A DNA stretch of 64,000 nucleotides from Dryas octopetala (taxonomy: Eukaryota; Streptophyta; Magnoliopsida; Rosales; Rosaceae), in the NCBI GenBank assembly GCA_963921425.1, contig OY992839.1, forward strand, positions 19,700,910-19,764,909, given 5' to 3'. The notes beneath the pieces are model-generated. The model was not told the DNA's origin, did not search any database, and worked only from the letters and a program-made list of their open reading frames with translations. Of this stretch, positions 33,811 to 46,034 are shown piece by piece. Position numbers and translations under genes: made by a program. Within the stretch, counting starts at the first letter, position 1. Every line of letters begins with the position of its first letter.

Positions 33811-34700
33811 GCTGAAGCAGTAAAAGACATAGCTTGGAAAAAGGCCATGGAGGAGGAAATTGCAATGATAGAGAAGAACCAAACCTGGGAATTGGTGAAA
33901 AGGCCTGATGACAAACCAATTGTGGGAGTTAAATGGATATATAAGACTAAGCTAAATCTGGATGGAACTATCCAGAAACATAAAGCAAGGCTTGTAGCTA
34001 AAGGTTACACACAGAAGCCTGGAGTAGACTTTAATGAAACATTTGCTCCGGTTGCTAGATTAGATACTATCTGGACCTTGATTGCCTTAGCAGCTCATAA
34101 AGGTTGGAAATTGTATCAATTGGATGTCAAGTCAGCTTTCCTAAATGGTGTTCTTGAGGAAAAATTCTATGTAGACCAGTTGGATAGCTTTGTGGTTAAA
34201 GATGAGGAACACAAAGTCTACAGACTAAGGAAGGCACTTTATGGGCTTAAACAAGCTCCAAGAGCCTGGAACAGTAACATTGATGCATATCTACAACAAT
34301 GTGGTTTCAAGAGAAATCCAAGTGAAGCAACACTGTATGTGAAATCGGAGGAAAACAAATGAACCTTAATTGTGTCTATCTATGTAGATGACATCGTGTA
34401 CACTGGAAGTAATGGTAAAATGATGGAAGAATTTAAAGATGCCATGATGGAAAAATATGAGATGACAGATCTCGGGCTGCTACACCATTTTCTAGGAATG
34501 GGAGTTATTCAAAATGAAGGGAGTATCTTTATACACCAGAAGAAATATGCTCTCAACCTGCTTGAAAAGTTTGGTCTAAAGGACTGCAAAGAGGTGTCAA
34601 TTCCTCTTGCAACAACTGAAAAATTAAGGAGGGATGATGAGTGCACACCTGCAGATGAAGAACAATGTAGAAAAATTGTGGGAGTCTGCTTTATCTGACA
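33811..34700 (+). pseudogene. Copia reverse transcriptase (one internal stop)
   Basis: VGVKWIYKTKLN, KARLVAKGYTQ, FAPVARLDTI and YQLDVKSAFLNG lead to the catalytic YVDD (SIYVDDIVYTG near 34378). TGA at 34360-34362 lies just before it. A frameshift near 34690 separates it from RNase H. Confidence 0.9.
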
Positions 34701-35330
34701 GCTACAAGACCAGATATCATGTTTACTGCCAGCCTCTTAGCAAGGTTTATGCACTGCCCTCCAGCCAAGCACTATGGAGCAGCCAAGAGAGTTCTCATAT
34801 ATGTCAAAGGCACACTAGACTATGGAATCCAATATAAGAAGGGAGACTTAGCTCTTTTAATTGGCTTTTGTGATAGTGATTGGAGTGGCGATGAAGATGA
34901 TATGAAATCCACATCAGGTTATGCTTTTTCTTTTGGGAATGGTGCATTTTCATGGGCTTCAGTAAAGCAACAAAGCGTTGCTCTATCTACTGCAGAGGCA
35001 GAGTACATGAGTACTGCGGAAGCAACCACACAAGCAGTTTGGCTTAGATTTGTGCTCCATGACTTTGGTGAAGAGCAGTTAGAACCTACTGCACTATGGT
35101 GTGATAATACCTCTGCCATTGCAATGTCTAAAAATCCTGTATTTCATCAAAGGTCAAAACATAAACAAGAAATTCCAGTTCATTCGAGACGCAGTCCAAG
35201 ATGGTGTGATAGATCTATTGTACTACAAAAGTGAAGAGCAGGTGGCTGATATTTTCACTAAGCCATTGGCCAAGGACAGATTTTGTTACTTAAGGAGCAA
35301 GCTTGGAGTTAAATTAGTTAAGACCTTAGA
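34701..35330 (+). pseudogene. Copia RNase H (frame-shifted)
   Basis: GFCDSDWSGD, STSGYAFSFGN, STAEAEYMS and LWCDNTSAIAMS are the copia RNase H motifs. A frameshift near 35150 precedes the terminal EEQVADIFTKPL segment, which reads to the polypurine tract. Confidence 0.9.
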
Positions 35331-35336
35331 AGGGAG

Positions 35337-35675
35337 TGTTGGAATTAAGGTTCTTAACTGATAGCTTAATTAAGTAGTTATAAGGAGTTAATCAGTTTTA
35401 AATAAAAGAAAGGTGTTAGTCTTGTTAGCTGTCATTTTGGACAGGTGTCAATTTCTTATAGGGTCTTGTCTTTGTGGCTGGGTTGAGGACATAGTCTCTC
35501 CCTTTTGCTTTTCTGTCACAACAGCAAAAAGAGAAAAACCTTATATATCATTGCTTGTAATTATCAGAATATATGTGAATGAATAGATACATAGCACTAC
35601 GCGTGCTTCGAGAGAGTTTTGTCTACATTCCCTTTCCTTCTTTATTTTTCTGCTAATTTCTACTATAATTCAACA
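35337..35675 (+). repeat. 3' LTR of the copia element
   Basis: Preceded by the purine-rich AGAAGGGAG and followed by the ATATT target duplication. About eight differences from the 5' LTR. Confidence 0.95.
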
Positions 35676-36232
35676 ATATTTGCCTCCCGTTTGCTGGGTG
35701 TGCAAACGTTATAGATCCCGGAATTCATTCAAGCCGATTTCATTTCAATCAACTTCACGAATGCCATCAACACCCGATTGGTGGTAGAAGTGTTGATAGT
35801 TGAACCCCAAATGGTATAAAGGGAAAAGATTTTGTGCCCTATTAGGGCACAAGACCTATGTGCCCTAATCTGATGTGGCAAATGCACATCACTATTTATT
35901 TTTCACATTAAAATTATCATTTTTATAAAAAGACTATTTTATCCAACTTAATTTTAATTCAAATTAATTAATAAAAATCAAATATGTATTGTTTATCTTC
36001 TTTAGCCCTAATTTCTGAATCATGAGATTAAAACTGATGCCACAACACAGTTTGCTGACTACCTTGAGGGAAATCTAGCTGCTCAACTCCACTACCCTTG
36101 AAACCAAGGCTAGAGGACTACGAAGTAAAGCAACTATAAAATTATGTCTACAATAATTCTAGAAAATGAGCACTAAAAATCCTCTTTTATGTTTTTTTTT
36201 TTTTTGGCCAAGAATTCTAGAAAATGAGCACT

Positions 36233-36288
36233 AAATTTCTTAGTACTCAACATAAAAATTCTCTTTTATGTTGAGTACTAAGAAATTT
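36233..36288. repeat. Perfect 21-bp hairpin
   Basis: The arm 36233-36253 (AAATTTCTTAGTACTCAACA plus T) is exactly inverted at 36268-36288 around a 14-base loop. Confidence 0.9.
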
Positions 36289-36822
36289 CAGATTTTTTCT
36301 TTTATTGTTGATTCCCTTTTTTGCCCCTCGTTTTATTTTCTTCTCTCTAACCTGACACACCCTCTTTACTTTCTCTGTTTTTTTTTTTTTTCAAATGTTT
36401 GCCCCTTTGCCGGAAAAATCAAAAGACAGCTCCTTTTGGTGCAGGACAATTGTCATTTTCTTGACTCCCATGGACCATGGTGTCCAAGCTCAATTTGGGA
36501 TATGCAAGCTTTAATTCATGGTGGCCAGGTTCTAATTAGATACTTGGAGGGTGCAAATTATCACTCAAACTTGTAATTTTTTTTTTGGTGAAACTCAAAC
36601 TTGTAATTAGAATTTAGAATGCATAAATAATATCTGTTCTGGGTTTAGAATTGATAATAGGAAAAAACCAAAATCACAAAAACTTATTTAATTGCAGTGA
36701 AATTGTCTTCCTTGCACAATTTGTATTATTGTGCAATCAATTTTATTATTTATTTTACAAGTTTTACAAACATGGTAAGTCTGATGGTGATGGTGGTGGA
36801 TGGTGGCCTGTGCGTCAAAGAG

Positions 36823-36870
<48 letters not shown>
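36823..36870. repeat. Poly(A) run of 48
   Basis: Uninterrupted A tract within the fold-back element. Confidence 0.95.
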
Positions 36871-36874
<4 letters not shown>

Positions 36875-37080
36875 AAAGAGAGTGGCGTCAGGTGGAGAGA
36901 GAAGATGGTAGATCGTGTAGTTTTACCATTAAAACTGAGGGGCAACAAGGGAATTAACAATAAAATAAAAAATCTGAAATTTCTTGAAATACAAAACCAT
37001 GTGGCACTTTTTAAAATGATTAGCATTCCTCAAAAAGTTTAATCAAGTTCAAGAAACTCCATCTTGAGCTCAAGAACAGA

Positions 37081-39521
37081 ACTTTTGTGAGTTTATGGGA
37101 AGATTGATGGGGCGGTGGCTGGGAAATAAAGGTTAATGTGTGCTTGCCTGATGGGAATGATCATGATTGAAACTTAAATAATTTAATAAAAAAGTGGATG
37201 TAAATTAAGAACTTAAGAAATACAAAAATTTAAGAGTTGAAGAGAACTTTAAAAAGTTTTAATGACTTTTTTTTTCTAAAAAAGAAGATTATTGTCAAAT
37301 GTCAAAAAACTATATTAAATTTGGAATAATGGCTATGGAATGATTTGCAGGAAGAAAGGTCATGTTTGTTTCACCTTCTTAACAGCGACTAACTTAGTTA
37401 AGACTTTAAGCCCATGTTTGGTGAGCTTAGGATTAAAAAAAATGGGGCTTAGTAAATCCCCTCTAACTTAAATGAGCCTTCTTAGATGGGCTTAGTGAAA
37501 CTCATGAAAATGTGGAGGGTTAGCTAAGAACCTCTTTAGCTGGGTCTACCTAAGACCAAACTTAAAAAATAGAACACGATGAAGCATCAGTTTCATATCT
37601 GAAGAGAACAAACTGAACGACAAAGAGAGAGTGAGAAAGAGTGAGCAGCGGCGACCGACGAGAAGAACTAGGCAGCAGCGACTGGCGAGAAGAATTGGGC
37701 AGCGGCGACTGGCAAGAAGAACTGGGCAGAAGCGACTGGTAATCTTCTGGGTGTTTTCTGTGTTCTGTGTTTTCTTTCTCTGAGTGTATGTTCTATATTT
37801 TTTGGGTTTTCTTGACATTGATAATATGGGTGTTTGGCTATTTCATCTTCTACAGCAACCCAACCCATCTTACCAATGGTGCCAATAGTCATCCACTCGA
37901 GAAACCCCAACAAGTGATGCAAATAGTAGAGGAAGAAAAACAATGCATAGTTTTGCGACATGGCCTTTGCGGTCAAATACTTGTATTTTTCCTGACAAGT
38001 GCAGTGAGAGAAATCCTAGACCAGCAAAGGACCCTGCATATTGAATCCAAATGTCCACATTGTCAACAACTCTGCCAAAAGATTCAGGTAAATAGTACTG
38101 GAATCGCAAGATCAACTAAGTTGTATTGTTGAATTTTCTCACTCAGACCAAAGTGATTGACTTGGATATTTCAAATTAATTGGCTGGGGCAAGCTGATGA
38201 TCATACAAAATTTGAATAAGAATAATACTTGCCTCTATCTATTCTTATAAAAATGTCATTTTTAATCTTTTTATTCTAAATAAATAAATATGGGGATTTA
38301 TGATTTTGTTTCAAAAATTAATTTTCCAACTTGTTAGTCCTGCACTGCACTAAACATAGGACAAGACTATTTTCATTATCCAGGTTGTTAGTCCTGCACT
38401 GCACCAAACATAAAGGCAATTCTTAGCTAGCTTAATCCATGTCAAGCTAGTCCATGCCAGTCCCTATAGCTAGTCCAAGCCAAGACAGTCCTGTGAAACA
38501 AACGAGGCCAAAGAGTGTTATTATTATTATTATTATTACATAACTTTAAAGAATGTTTTTAAAGATTTTGAAAAATGTTGAAATGGTCTTTTTACAAAAA
38601 TGATGTGGCAGATAAATTATGATATGTCAAATATTTGAATTGACATGTCATTAGGCACTCTAGCATTGCCCTTATATAAATAAAGCCTATCATAAAAAAT
38701 AAAAAATAAAAATTAGACGCAGTCCAATTTTTTATTGTCATTCCAACTAAAATCATATATATATATATATATATAGTTGTTTAGATGTTTACTCAAATTC
38801 ATTTTTTTTTTCCAATAACCCATGACACATCAACAATAATTTATTCAAAAAAAAATTATGTAAGACCTATATTAACCCTTAAGTTATATTTTGAATTTTG
38901 GCTCATATTATCTTCTAAAATAAAGATAATTGTTATGAATTAAGCTAAAAAATAATTAGAAATCATATCCGTTTATGACATTTTCAGTTTTTTTGTTTTT
39001 AATTTTAAAAATTATTGAAGATATTATCCATTTTTTAAAAGATAATAGGGAAAATTTGAGCAAATGGACTCCGACTTAGGTGTCGGAGCCAGATCATGAC
39101 TTCTATTTCAAAAGTCATATGTTAGCCCTACTACTTTGCTTAAGCGTCAAATTAGGTCATTTCGTTAAAAATTGATCATATGTCATGCACGTGATCAATT
39201 TTTAAGGTTGAAATTGACATTTCTCAATACTAAAATAGTTATAAAATAAAAAAATAAAACTAAAATAAGAAAAAATAAATAAAAAACTAAAAGAAGAAAT
39301 AAATAAATAAATAAAAATAAAAGAAGAAAAAAATATACAAAAACAAACTAATAAAAGGAAAACAAATGAAAAACAAACTAATAGGAACAAAAATAAAAAA
39401 TAAAAAAGGGGAGGATCAGAACCTCCCTCCCCATCCTGAGCCTTCCTCCCCACCCTTACCCTACCTCACCTCACCTCACCTCACTGTCGGCGTCCGCGGC
39501 GACCCCCTTGTTGATGACCCA

Positions 39522-39557
<36 letters not shown>

Positions 39558-41463
39558 GGCCGGTGGGGGCTGCGACTTTTACTTTCCAAGCATTACCAAA
39601 CACAGGAATAAAAATCTTACATTCCATTCCCCCAAGACAATGCATAGGAAATGATTTCCCAAGAAATTAATTCTGCGAACCAAATAGGCCCTTAGGGTTT
39701 TAGGATTTTGGGTTTCAGATTCCTCCACCCATTTTTGACCTCTTTCTTCGATGGGTTCACCCTATACCTTGTAGGGTGTAGAATATGGCTTGTAGAACCT
39801 AAAATAAAGCCGACAACTAGGTGCCGAGCACTAGAAGACAAAGAATAATGTGCTAGGTCACAAATTTGGTTCTTCGAGCGCTCAACACCTAATTTATCAA
39901 CTTTTTGTTAGTTTTAACTTCTATACCCTAGGAGTACTGTGTGGGAGTGTTCATTGGATAATAGGGTAAAAATTGAGCGGAGGAAATAGTGCCAAAGCGC
40001 TCAGCTGCTCTTGGTTGTATCGTCAAATGTACTAACCGACGTATTGGTAAAATTGAAATGTATCAACCCACATATTCATACGTTTGAAATATGCCAACCT
40101 ACATACAAGTACAATTCAAATGTACCAAAATATGTATTGGTATAATCAAAATGTACCAATTCATACTTATAAGCGACAAACTAGGTATATGTTTAGGGTT
40201 AAGGATATGTGTTTCAGGTTTAAATTGTATATTAATTTGGAATGTACCACCCATATATTGATACAATTGAAATGTATATACCAACCTATACTTTTTGCCC
40301 TAGCCATTTAATTTATTTTTCAAATTTTGTGGGCTGATGTATTTATTTTAATTTTTTCAGGTGAATAAATTTCATATTCTATGAGATTTCTACAATAAAC
40401 AATTTTAGGGTAATATTATCCTAATTTTATTATTTAAATTGTGGGATTTAAATGTTATCAATTTTAGGATAACACATAGATTTAAAGGTCCATTGATTTT
40501 AACTACTAAATTTCAATAACTTTTTAGTTTATGTACCAAAATTAAATAGCATTTTAGATTAGGTATTAGTTGAAAAGTCAAACAAATTAATAAAGTAAAA
40601 GGTATTAGAATTTATAAATATTACATCACATGCCACTACAATAAAAAAATAAAAAAAATATTACATCACAAATATTACATTAATTTGTACTATATTGTAT
40701 TAAAAAAAAAAAAATCAATCAAGTTACAACTTAACTGTGACTGTCTTGGTAAATTGAAAGAGACAACTCACACCACTATACTATATATTAGTTTGAGTAA
40801 AAGTATTATTCTGACATCTATTTATACTATATTGTAGTATAATTTCTCTAAAAAAAGTTCAATTAAGTCACAACTTAACTTGACTGTCTTATAATTTAGA
40901 TGTGACTGTCGTTCAGTCACAACTAAATTTGAAGTTGTGAGTATCGAACAATCACAACTAAATGTGAAGTTGAGACTACATTAGCAAATTTTCAAGATAA
41001 TATAAAAGCCTCAAAGGACAATTTTGTCAAAACCTTATAAATTTTAACTAACACTCATCATATGTGGGCCAAAGGATAAAAATGTCAAATGGAAAAGGCC
41101 CAAATCAAAGGGGCCAACATATTTGTGACCTAATTTAAAAAATTATATTTAAATTTGGTAGTTCAATTGAAATATTATATAATTTTCATGCTATACCAGA
41201 AAATTATTGGAATTTGGTATTTAATCATAATTTTCTATAGATTTAAATCCCATATATTTTATGATTTATCCTAATTTTATGATTTAAATTTTATCCTAAT
41301 TATTATCCTAATTTTATGATTTCAATCCTATATATAGAAAATGCCAACGTGGCAACTGGACAATATTTTTAAACCTCAATCAATTTTTATATACTATTAA
41401 GGTTATACTCCATAGATAACCTATAAAATGGACTAACTTGTGAATTGCTGTTAAATAAAAAAG
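37081..41463. other. Interior of the long-TIR structure, non-coding repeats
   Basis: No gene recognised. Visible are a ~30-bp minisatellite of about three units (37646-37739, GGCAGCGGCGACTGGCGAGA), and a possible PIF-like element from GCCCATGTTTGGTGAGC (37414) to ACAAACGAGGCC (about 38511). There is also a direct repeat of TTGTTAGTCCTGCACTGCAC (38331 and 38384, ~53 bp apart), an (ATT)n run near 38519, a (TA)n run near 38756 and a (CT)n run at 39523-39556. Several open frames here are low-complexity. Confidence 0.5.
40010..40300. repeat. Degenerate minisatellite, ~38-bp unit
   Basis: About six to seven units of the form AAATGTACCAACC.ACATA followed by TTGGTACAATTG, drifting in sequence. It lies inside the long-TIR structure. 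Confidence 0.65.
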
Positions 41464-42783
41464 TTTGAGCAAATTACACGTAAGTACTTCAATTATACCA
41501 TAATTTTTAAGTTAATACTTCAACTTTAAAAAGTTGCACAAATATATCTTAACTTTCATTCTGTGTCAATTTTATAACTCTGTTATATTTTTTGTCAAGA
41601 ATGCCGTTATGTGTCGACGTAGCACACATGGACCCCATGACTAAATGTTGACATGGCTTTAAAATCCACATGGGCAAAAATAAAATTAAAAAACGTTTAG
41701 AAATGAAATAGGGTAAAAAATAATAAAATAATTTAGAAAAAAAAAACCAAAACCAAAAACCCAGATTCCCTTACCCCCGCAAACTCCAAACCCCAGCAAC
41801 GCCTCCTCCCTCCCCATCCTCACCGGTGGGTCTTCTTTTTCTGGTGATATCTCCTGCCGGTCCGATCAATTTTTCTCTCTCTCATCTCAAATTTCTCATC
41901 AAATTTTGCACAATCCGATCCAGATCGGACAAAAAATGGCGCATCGCGGCAGTTCCAGGACCTCCAATCGCAGCCAGAGAACAAGATCTACGTTCAAGCT
42001 GAACATTTTATAGCCAGGAAACAATCTTGGTACTGGTTTTCATAGTGTATAGCAGCTTACTCTTAATCCTTTTGTTTTTCTACTTGGAGAGCTTCGAAGC
42101 TCTCTTGCTCAGCCATGGCCGATTCTCACCTAGAGAGTAAAGTTGTTCGAAACTTTTGGTACTGTAGTTTTTATAGCAGGCTTTGAATGCGTCGACTACT
42201 CTGAGAAGAAGCCCCAATGGGCCTTGGTCTCCTATACTCCTAAAGTGTTGATATTTTGAATTTTTATTATCTTATTTAATCTTGTTTTATTTTATTTTTG
42301 AATTTTATGTTCAAAGGTTTGGTGGGTGGAGAATGCAGATGATGGGGCAGTTCAGAAGAATGGAAAAGGGATGTTCGTTGGGTGGGGGTGTGTTGCAGAA
42401 AGGAAGAAGAAGAATGGAAGAAGAAGAAAGGAAGAAGAGGGGTGGGGTCCGTTGTGGGGTGGGGGGGGGGGGGGGGTGCTGTTGGGCTTTAATTCTTTTA
42501 TTTTTTTAATTATTTTATTTTGTATTTTATTTATTTTTAATGGTTTTATTAGTTTTTTATTATTTTTATCAAGGTGGCTATTTTTAAAAGCCACATCAAA
42601 GCTTAGTAGTGGGGTATGTCTCTATCACGTCGGCAGATAACAATATTCTTAATGGAAAATATAATAAAGATATGAAATTGACACATAATGAAATTTGAGG
42701 TATATTTGTGCAACTTTTTAAAGTTGAGGTACTAACTTAAAAATGGTGATATAATTGAGGTACTTACGTGTAATTTGCTCAAA
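41464..42783. mobile_element. 1.3-kb inverted-repeat element with GC-rich, gene-like interior
   Basis: The ends TTTGAGCAAATTACACGTAA and TTACGTGTAATTTGCTCAAA are exact inverted copies over 20 bp, and the arms stay similar for ~140 bp. The interior (41760-42480) is unlike its surroundings: CT-rich leader-like text, an ATG-led short frame near 41937, and exon-like composition, then a run of 16 G (42461-42476). This could be captured host gene pieces as in Pack-MULEs, but I could not name a donor gene. Confidence 0.65.
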
Positions 42784-43490
42784 TTTTTTTAAGGTTTTGG
42801 GTCTCTCCAATCATTGCAAATTGGTTTTGAGTTGGATGTTAGAGCGCATGATATCCATGTGTTAGATCAGACAGCGATCACATGTGCTCTCACGTCAACC
42901 AAATAGTTGTCCATGTGTTTTGTTTAAGTCGATCACACTATATGTGAGGGAATGTGTTGTGAGTAGAATCTCGCATTGGGAAAATAAAGCTAGCTTGCAT
43001 AATAGAATATAAAGACTTGAGTCTTTCCACCAATTTCTAATTGATTTTGGATTAAATGCTCCAATTTATTCAACTGGCAAAGGGAAAACCCATAAGGATG
43101 AATTTTGATTGACTTTCGTCTTGATCCACAATCGATCATCCACCCTTAAAATGCTAATATAACAAGTGCTGATATAGAATCACATGTGTCAAATATGTGA
43201 TCCGTTAATTAGAAACATCTTTAGAAAATAAGAACTACAAGGTAAAGATCTCTTGATTCTAATATTCTTTAGAATACTTTCTCCTTTCCTTATTTTTCAT
43301 AGACATTTTATGTACTGCTCAGTATATCACACATATACTTATAACATATGTGGATACATAAAATATTCCTTGTCCTTTTGTTTATTTATTTCTTAAAATT
43401 CAATAACTAATTAGCATTTAGGCCATACATCCAATATGTGTTGCTTTTGAATTTGATTAAGGAAACAATACAAATATGCCATGGGCATAT
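42784..43490. other. Non-coding DNA inside the long-TIR structure
   Basis: AT-rich. No gene, clear repeat or regulatory site recognised. Confidence 0.5.
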
Positions 43491-44039
43491 TGCATGTTCT
43501 GTTCTTGAGCTCAAGAGTTTCTTGAACTTGATTAAACTTTTTTGATCAATCACATGAAAATAAAATACAAAAGATCTCTTCAATCTGTAGATCTTATGTG
43601 GGTTATAATAGCAAAAAGGTGTGATATATCATGATTGAGGATTTTTAGTGCTCAACATAAAAGAGGATTTTTTTGTTATTCTAGAATTTTTGTAGACATA
43701 ATTTTATAGTTGCTTTACATTGTAGTCCTCTAGCCTTGGTTTCAAGGATAGTGGAGTTGAGCAGCTAGATTTCCCTCAAGGTAGTCAGCAAACTGTGTTG
43801 TGGCATCAGTTTTAATCTCCTGATTCAGAAATTAGGGCTAAAGAAGATAAACAATACATATTTGATCTTTATTAATTAATTTGAATTAAAATTGAGTTGA
43901 AAAAAATAGTCTTTTTACAACAATGTGATTTTAATGTGAAAAATAAATAGTGATGTGTATTTGCCACATCAATTTGGGCACATAGCCCTTGTGCCCTAAT
44001 AGGGCACAAAATCTTTTCCCTATATAATATTATACCCAT

Positions 44040-44300
44040 CAAGCTGAGAAATTCATTCATCTACCTTGTTGAAGGAATTAATTAAAATAAGCCTTGGAAG
44101 AAAAATAAGAAACTCTGACTCTCTGAGAAGTATTTTCCAATGCAAACAACCCTTCCCAAATCTTAGAATGAGAGTCAAGCTAGACACTAAATTTAAGCAA
44201 CTTCTTAATTTAGCATAGACGCCTACTACAAATACGCATTCATATCCACCATTTTCTTCACAACAATCAAGTTTTCATCTCTATACCACATTAAAAACCT
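44040..44300 (+). promoter_or_regulatory. Duplicated TED7-type upstream region
   Basis: Shares with 29050-29300, in the same order, TTGTTGAAGGAATTAATTAA, CTTCCCAAATCTTAGAATGA, CTACAAATA and TTCTTCACAACAATC. It begins only ~20 bp after the end of the long inverted repeat. Conservation implies the duplication carried promoter and leader. Whether it is still active cannot be read. Confidence 0.65.
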
Positions 44301-44308
44301 TTACGTAC

Positions 44309-44970
44309 AATCTCCAAATTATTTCAAATTCCCAAATTTCTTTCCACCAACCCCACCACCACCACCACATCAACCATTTAGGCCGATGCCTCCGCATGTA
44401 CCCCCACCACTGCCGCCATCCTCAGACAATAATCCCACTGTCATAGTCGTTGTGTTCATCTCATTTGGTTCTGTTTTCCTCCTTGCATTTCTTGCAGTTG
44501 CTCTCTTTTGTTTCCTTAAGAAGAGAAAGAATAAGAAGACTGCTGTACAAGAAACCGACATTATTCACATGGACGAACACAAGAAGATCAAGGAGGCCAT
44601 TGTAGAAGGTCCTCATGGACCACAGGCTGTGACACTATCAGTTGAAGATGATGTCCATGTAGACGAGGATATAGGGAAGAATACTACGACTGAGAGGTTT
44701 GGTCATGGAGGTTTGCATGCAGCTAAAGGTGTAGAGAGTAATAATATTCCAAGCCCTCTTTCTAAGAGTTCGAATCTTGACCAAGAAAGTGAGATTATTC
44801 ATGTTGATGAACATAGGAAGGTGAAGGAAAACATTAATGTTGAAGGTCCCCATGGAGAAAAAGCTGTGGTGTTAACAGTTGAGGATGATGCTCATATAGA
44901 TGAGGCGATAAGGAAGAATAAGGAGAGATTTGGTAAAGGTAATTTGCAAGCGCCTTCTACGAGTTCATGA
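44309..44970 (+). CDS. Truncated TED7-like paralogue
   Basis: The region downstream of the duplicated promoter matches the TED7-like gene at 29312, but the ancestral start codon is altered and the proline-rich head is reduced to a short PPTPPPPP segment plus MPPHVPPPLPPSS. The first available in-frame ATG is at 44386, giving 194 residues. A membrane segment at about 20-45 (VIVVVFISFGSVFLLAFLAV) and both tail repeats (IIH...EGPHG...EDD-H-DE) are intact with no stop. It could be a headless membrane protein, or a pseudogene if translation no longer starts. Most tail differences from the other copy are conservative, which hints that the frame was kept under selection at least for a time. Confidence 0.7.
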
Positions 44971-45649
44971 TCAGATCACCATAAGGGTTAATAATATATA
45001 TATATATATATATATATAGTCTTATACATGCATGCACATTTGACTCGTGATTAATTCCGTGTTTTAATAAAAGATCGAACTCACTGAAAAGTGACCTATA
45101 TATATATATATGTCTATTTTATATATAATTATTCTCTAATAAGATCTATAAATGAAGTCTTGTTTGTAAGGAGTTGTAGCTCAATGAGTATTTTACTTCC
45201 AAATTCAACGCTAGACCTTATATATGATAAAGGTCTTTTATTAAAAATGTTACCAATATGGCAATATATACTATATATATATATATATTCGGAACACCAT
45301 TTGGCCCTCCAAATAGTATTAATTAGTAAAATCTTTTGAGTAAGAAGGTTCTACTTGGGATACCGGTACACAAAAGAACACGTACATTACAATTGGAGGG
45401 ATTTATTATCACCATGTTAGATGGGTAACACGTGTCACATGACCACCTTTTTGTAACAAGTATCACTCATCCACTATGATGGTAATACTCACTACCACCT
45501 TTTTGTGATGAACAAAAATATTATCACTACCTTTTTGTGATGAGCAAAAAAGGACTTTGGCCGGCCAATTGGAAATGCTCCGATGCTATATTTTGCCTTT
45601 ACTATCTATTTTCATTCCTAGAAATTATCGTTTGAAGACTCGCTATTTT
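44971..45649. other. 3' flank of the TED7-like paralogue
   Basis: Contains (TA)n runs at about 44995-45017, 45099-45110 and 45275-45288. No gene recognised. Confidence 0.5.
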
Positions 45650-46034
45650 TTTAAAGGGTTAAATACAAAAATGATCCACGAACTTTACACTAATTCTCAA
45701 TTTGGTCTATTAACTCTAAAAAATATTAATTTGGTCCACGAATTTTTCAAGTTGTACCAAAGCAGTGCAAACATTAGGGTGATGAACATAGATAGTGATG
45801 GAATTGGCCGGTCGCATAAAAATGTGATGAACAAACTAAAATGTCCCTAAAAATGTGGTCACTTGCTATACACATGAATAGTTTTTGTTAAATTTTTTTA
45901 TGAAAGTTAATATTTGTACTGCTTTGATACAATTTAAAAATTCGTGAATCAAATTGATACTTTTTATAATTAGTGATCTAAATTGAAATTTACTGTAAAA
46001 TCATAAACTATTTTTATATTTAACCCTTTTTTTA
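45650..46034. mobile_element. MITE, ~385 bp, with long inverted repeats
   Basis: TTAAAGGGTTAAATACAAAA at the left is mirrored by TTTTTATATTTAACCCTTTT at the right. The arms continue through 'caatttgg', 'cacgaatttttcaa' and 'aaagcagt' words for ~140 bp each. The open frame at 45557-45850 runs into it and is not a gene. Confidence 0.75.

Larger units (their letters stand above)
30731..35675 (+). mobile_element. Complete Ty1/copia retrotransposon, coding region inactivated
   Basis: Two 338/339-bp LTRs (TGTTGGAATT...ATTCAACA) are flanked by a perfect ATATT duplication (30726-30730 and 35676-35680). Inside, in order, are a primer-binding site, gag, protease, integrase, reverse transcriptase and RNase H, which is the copia order. 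The LTRs differ at about eight positions by eye, roughly 2 percent, so the insertion is relatively recent. Stops at 32099, 33097 and 34360 and frameshifts near 32150, 34690 and 35150 abolish the polyprotein, so it could move only with help from intact relatives. It sits ~400 bp downstream of the TED7-like gene in the same orientation. Confidence 0.95.
36187..37020. mobile_element. Fold-back element nested in the left arm
   Basis: 36282-36340 (AAGAAATTTCAGATTTTTTC ... GAATCAACAATAAAA-type text when inverted) is mirrored at 36935-36990. At its left edge is a near-perfect hairpin (36233-36288), and it encloses a 48-base A run (36823-36870). The short lysine-rich frames across the A run are artefacts. 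Confidence 0.6.
35821..44020. mobile_element. 8.2-kb structure with long terminal inverted repeats, Mutator-like
   Basis: The left arm 35821-36186 starts GGGAAAAGATTTTGTGCCCT. The right arm 43655-44020 ends AGGGCACAAAATCTTTTCCC and is the inverted counterpart throughout, including GCAGCTAGATTTCCCTCAAG. The arms continue after a left-side insertion: 37029-37080 (TTGAGCTCAAGAACAGAAC) mirrors about 43490-43545. Arms of this length are typical of Mutator-like elements. No transposase was recognised inside, so it is non-autonomous or a composite. I could not establish a clean 8-9-bp target duplication, so two independent inverted insertions remain possible. Confidence 0.6.

Noticed and set aside
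36651..37042. Lysine-rich and phenylalanine-rich open frames
   Set aside because: They are translations of a 48-base A run.
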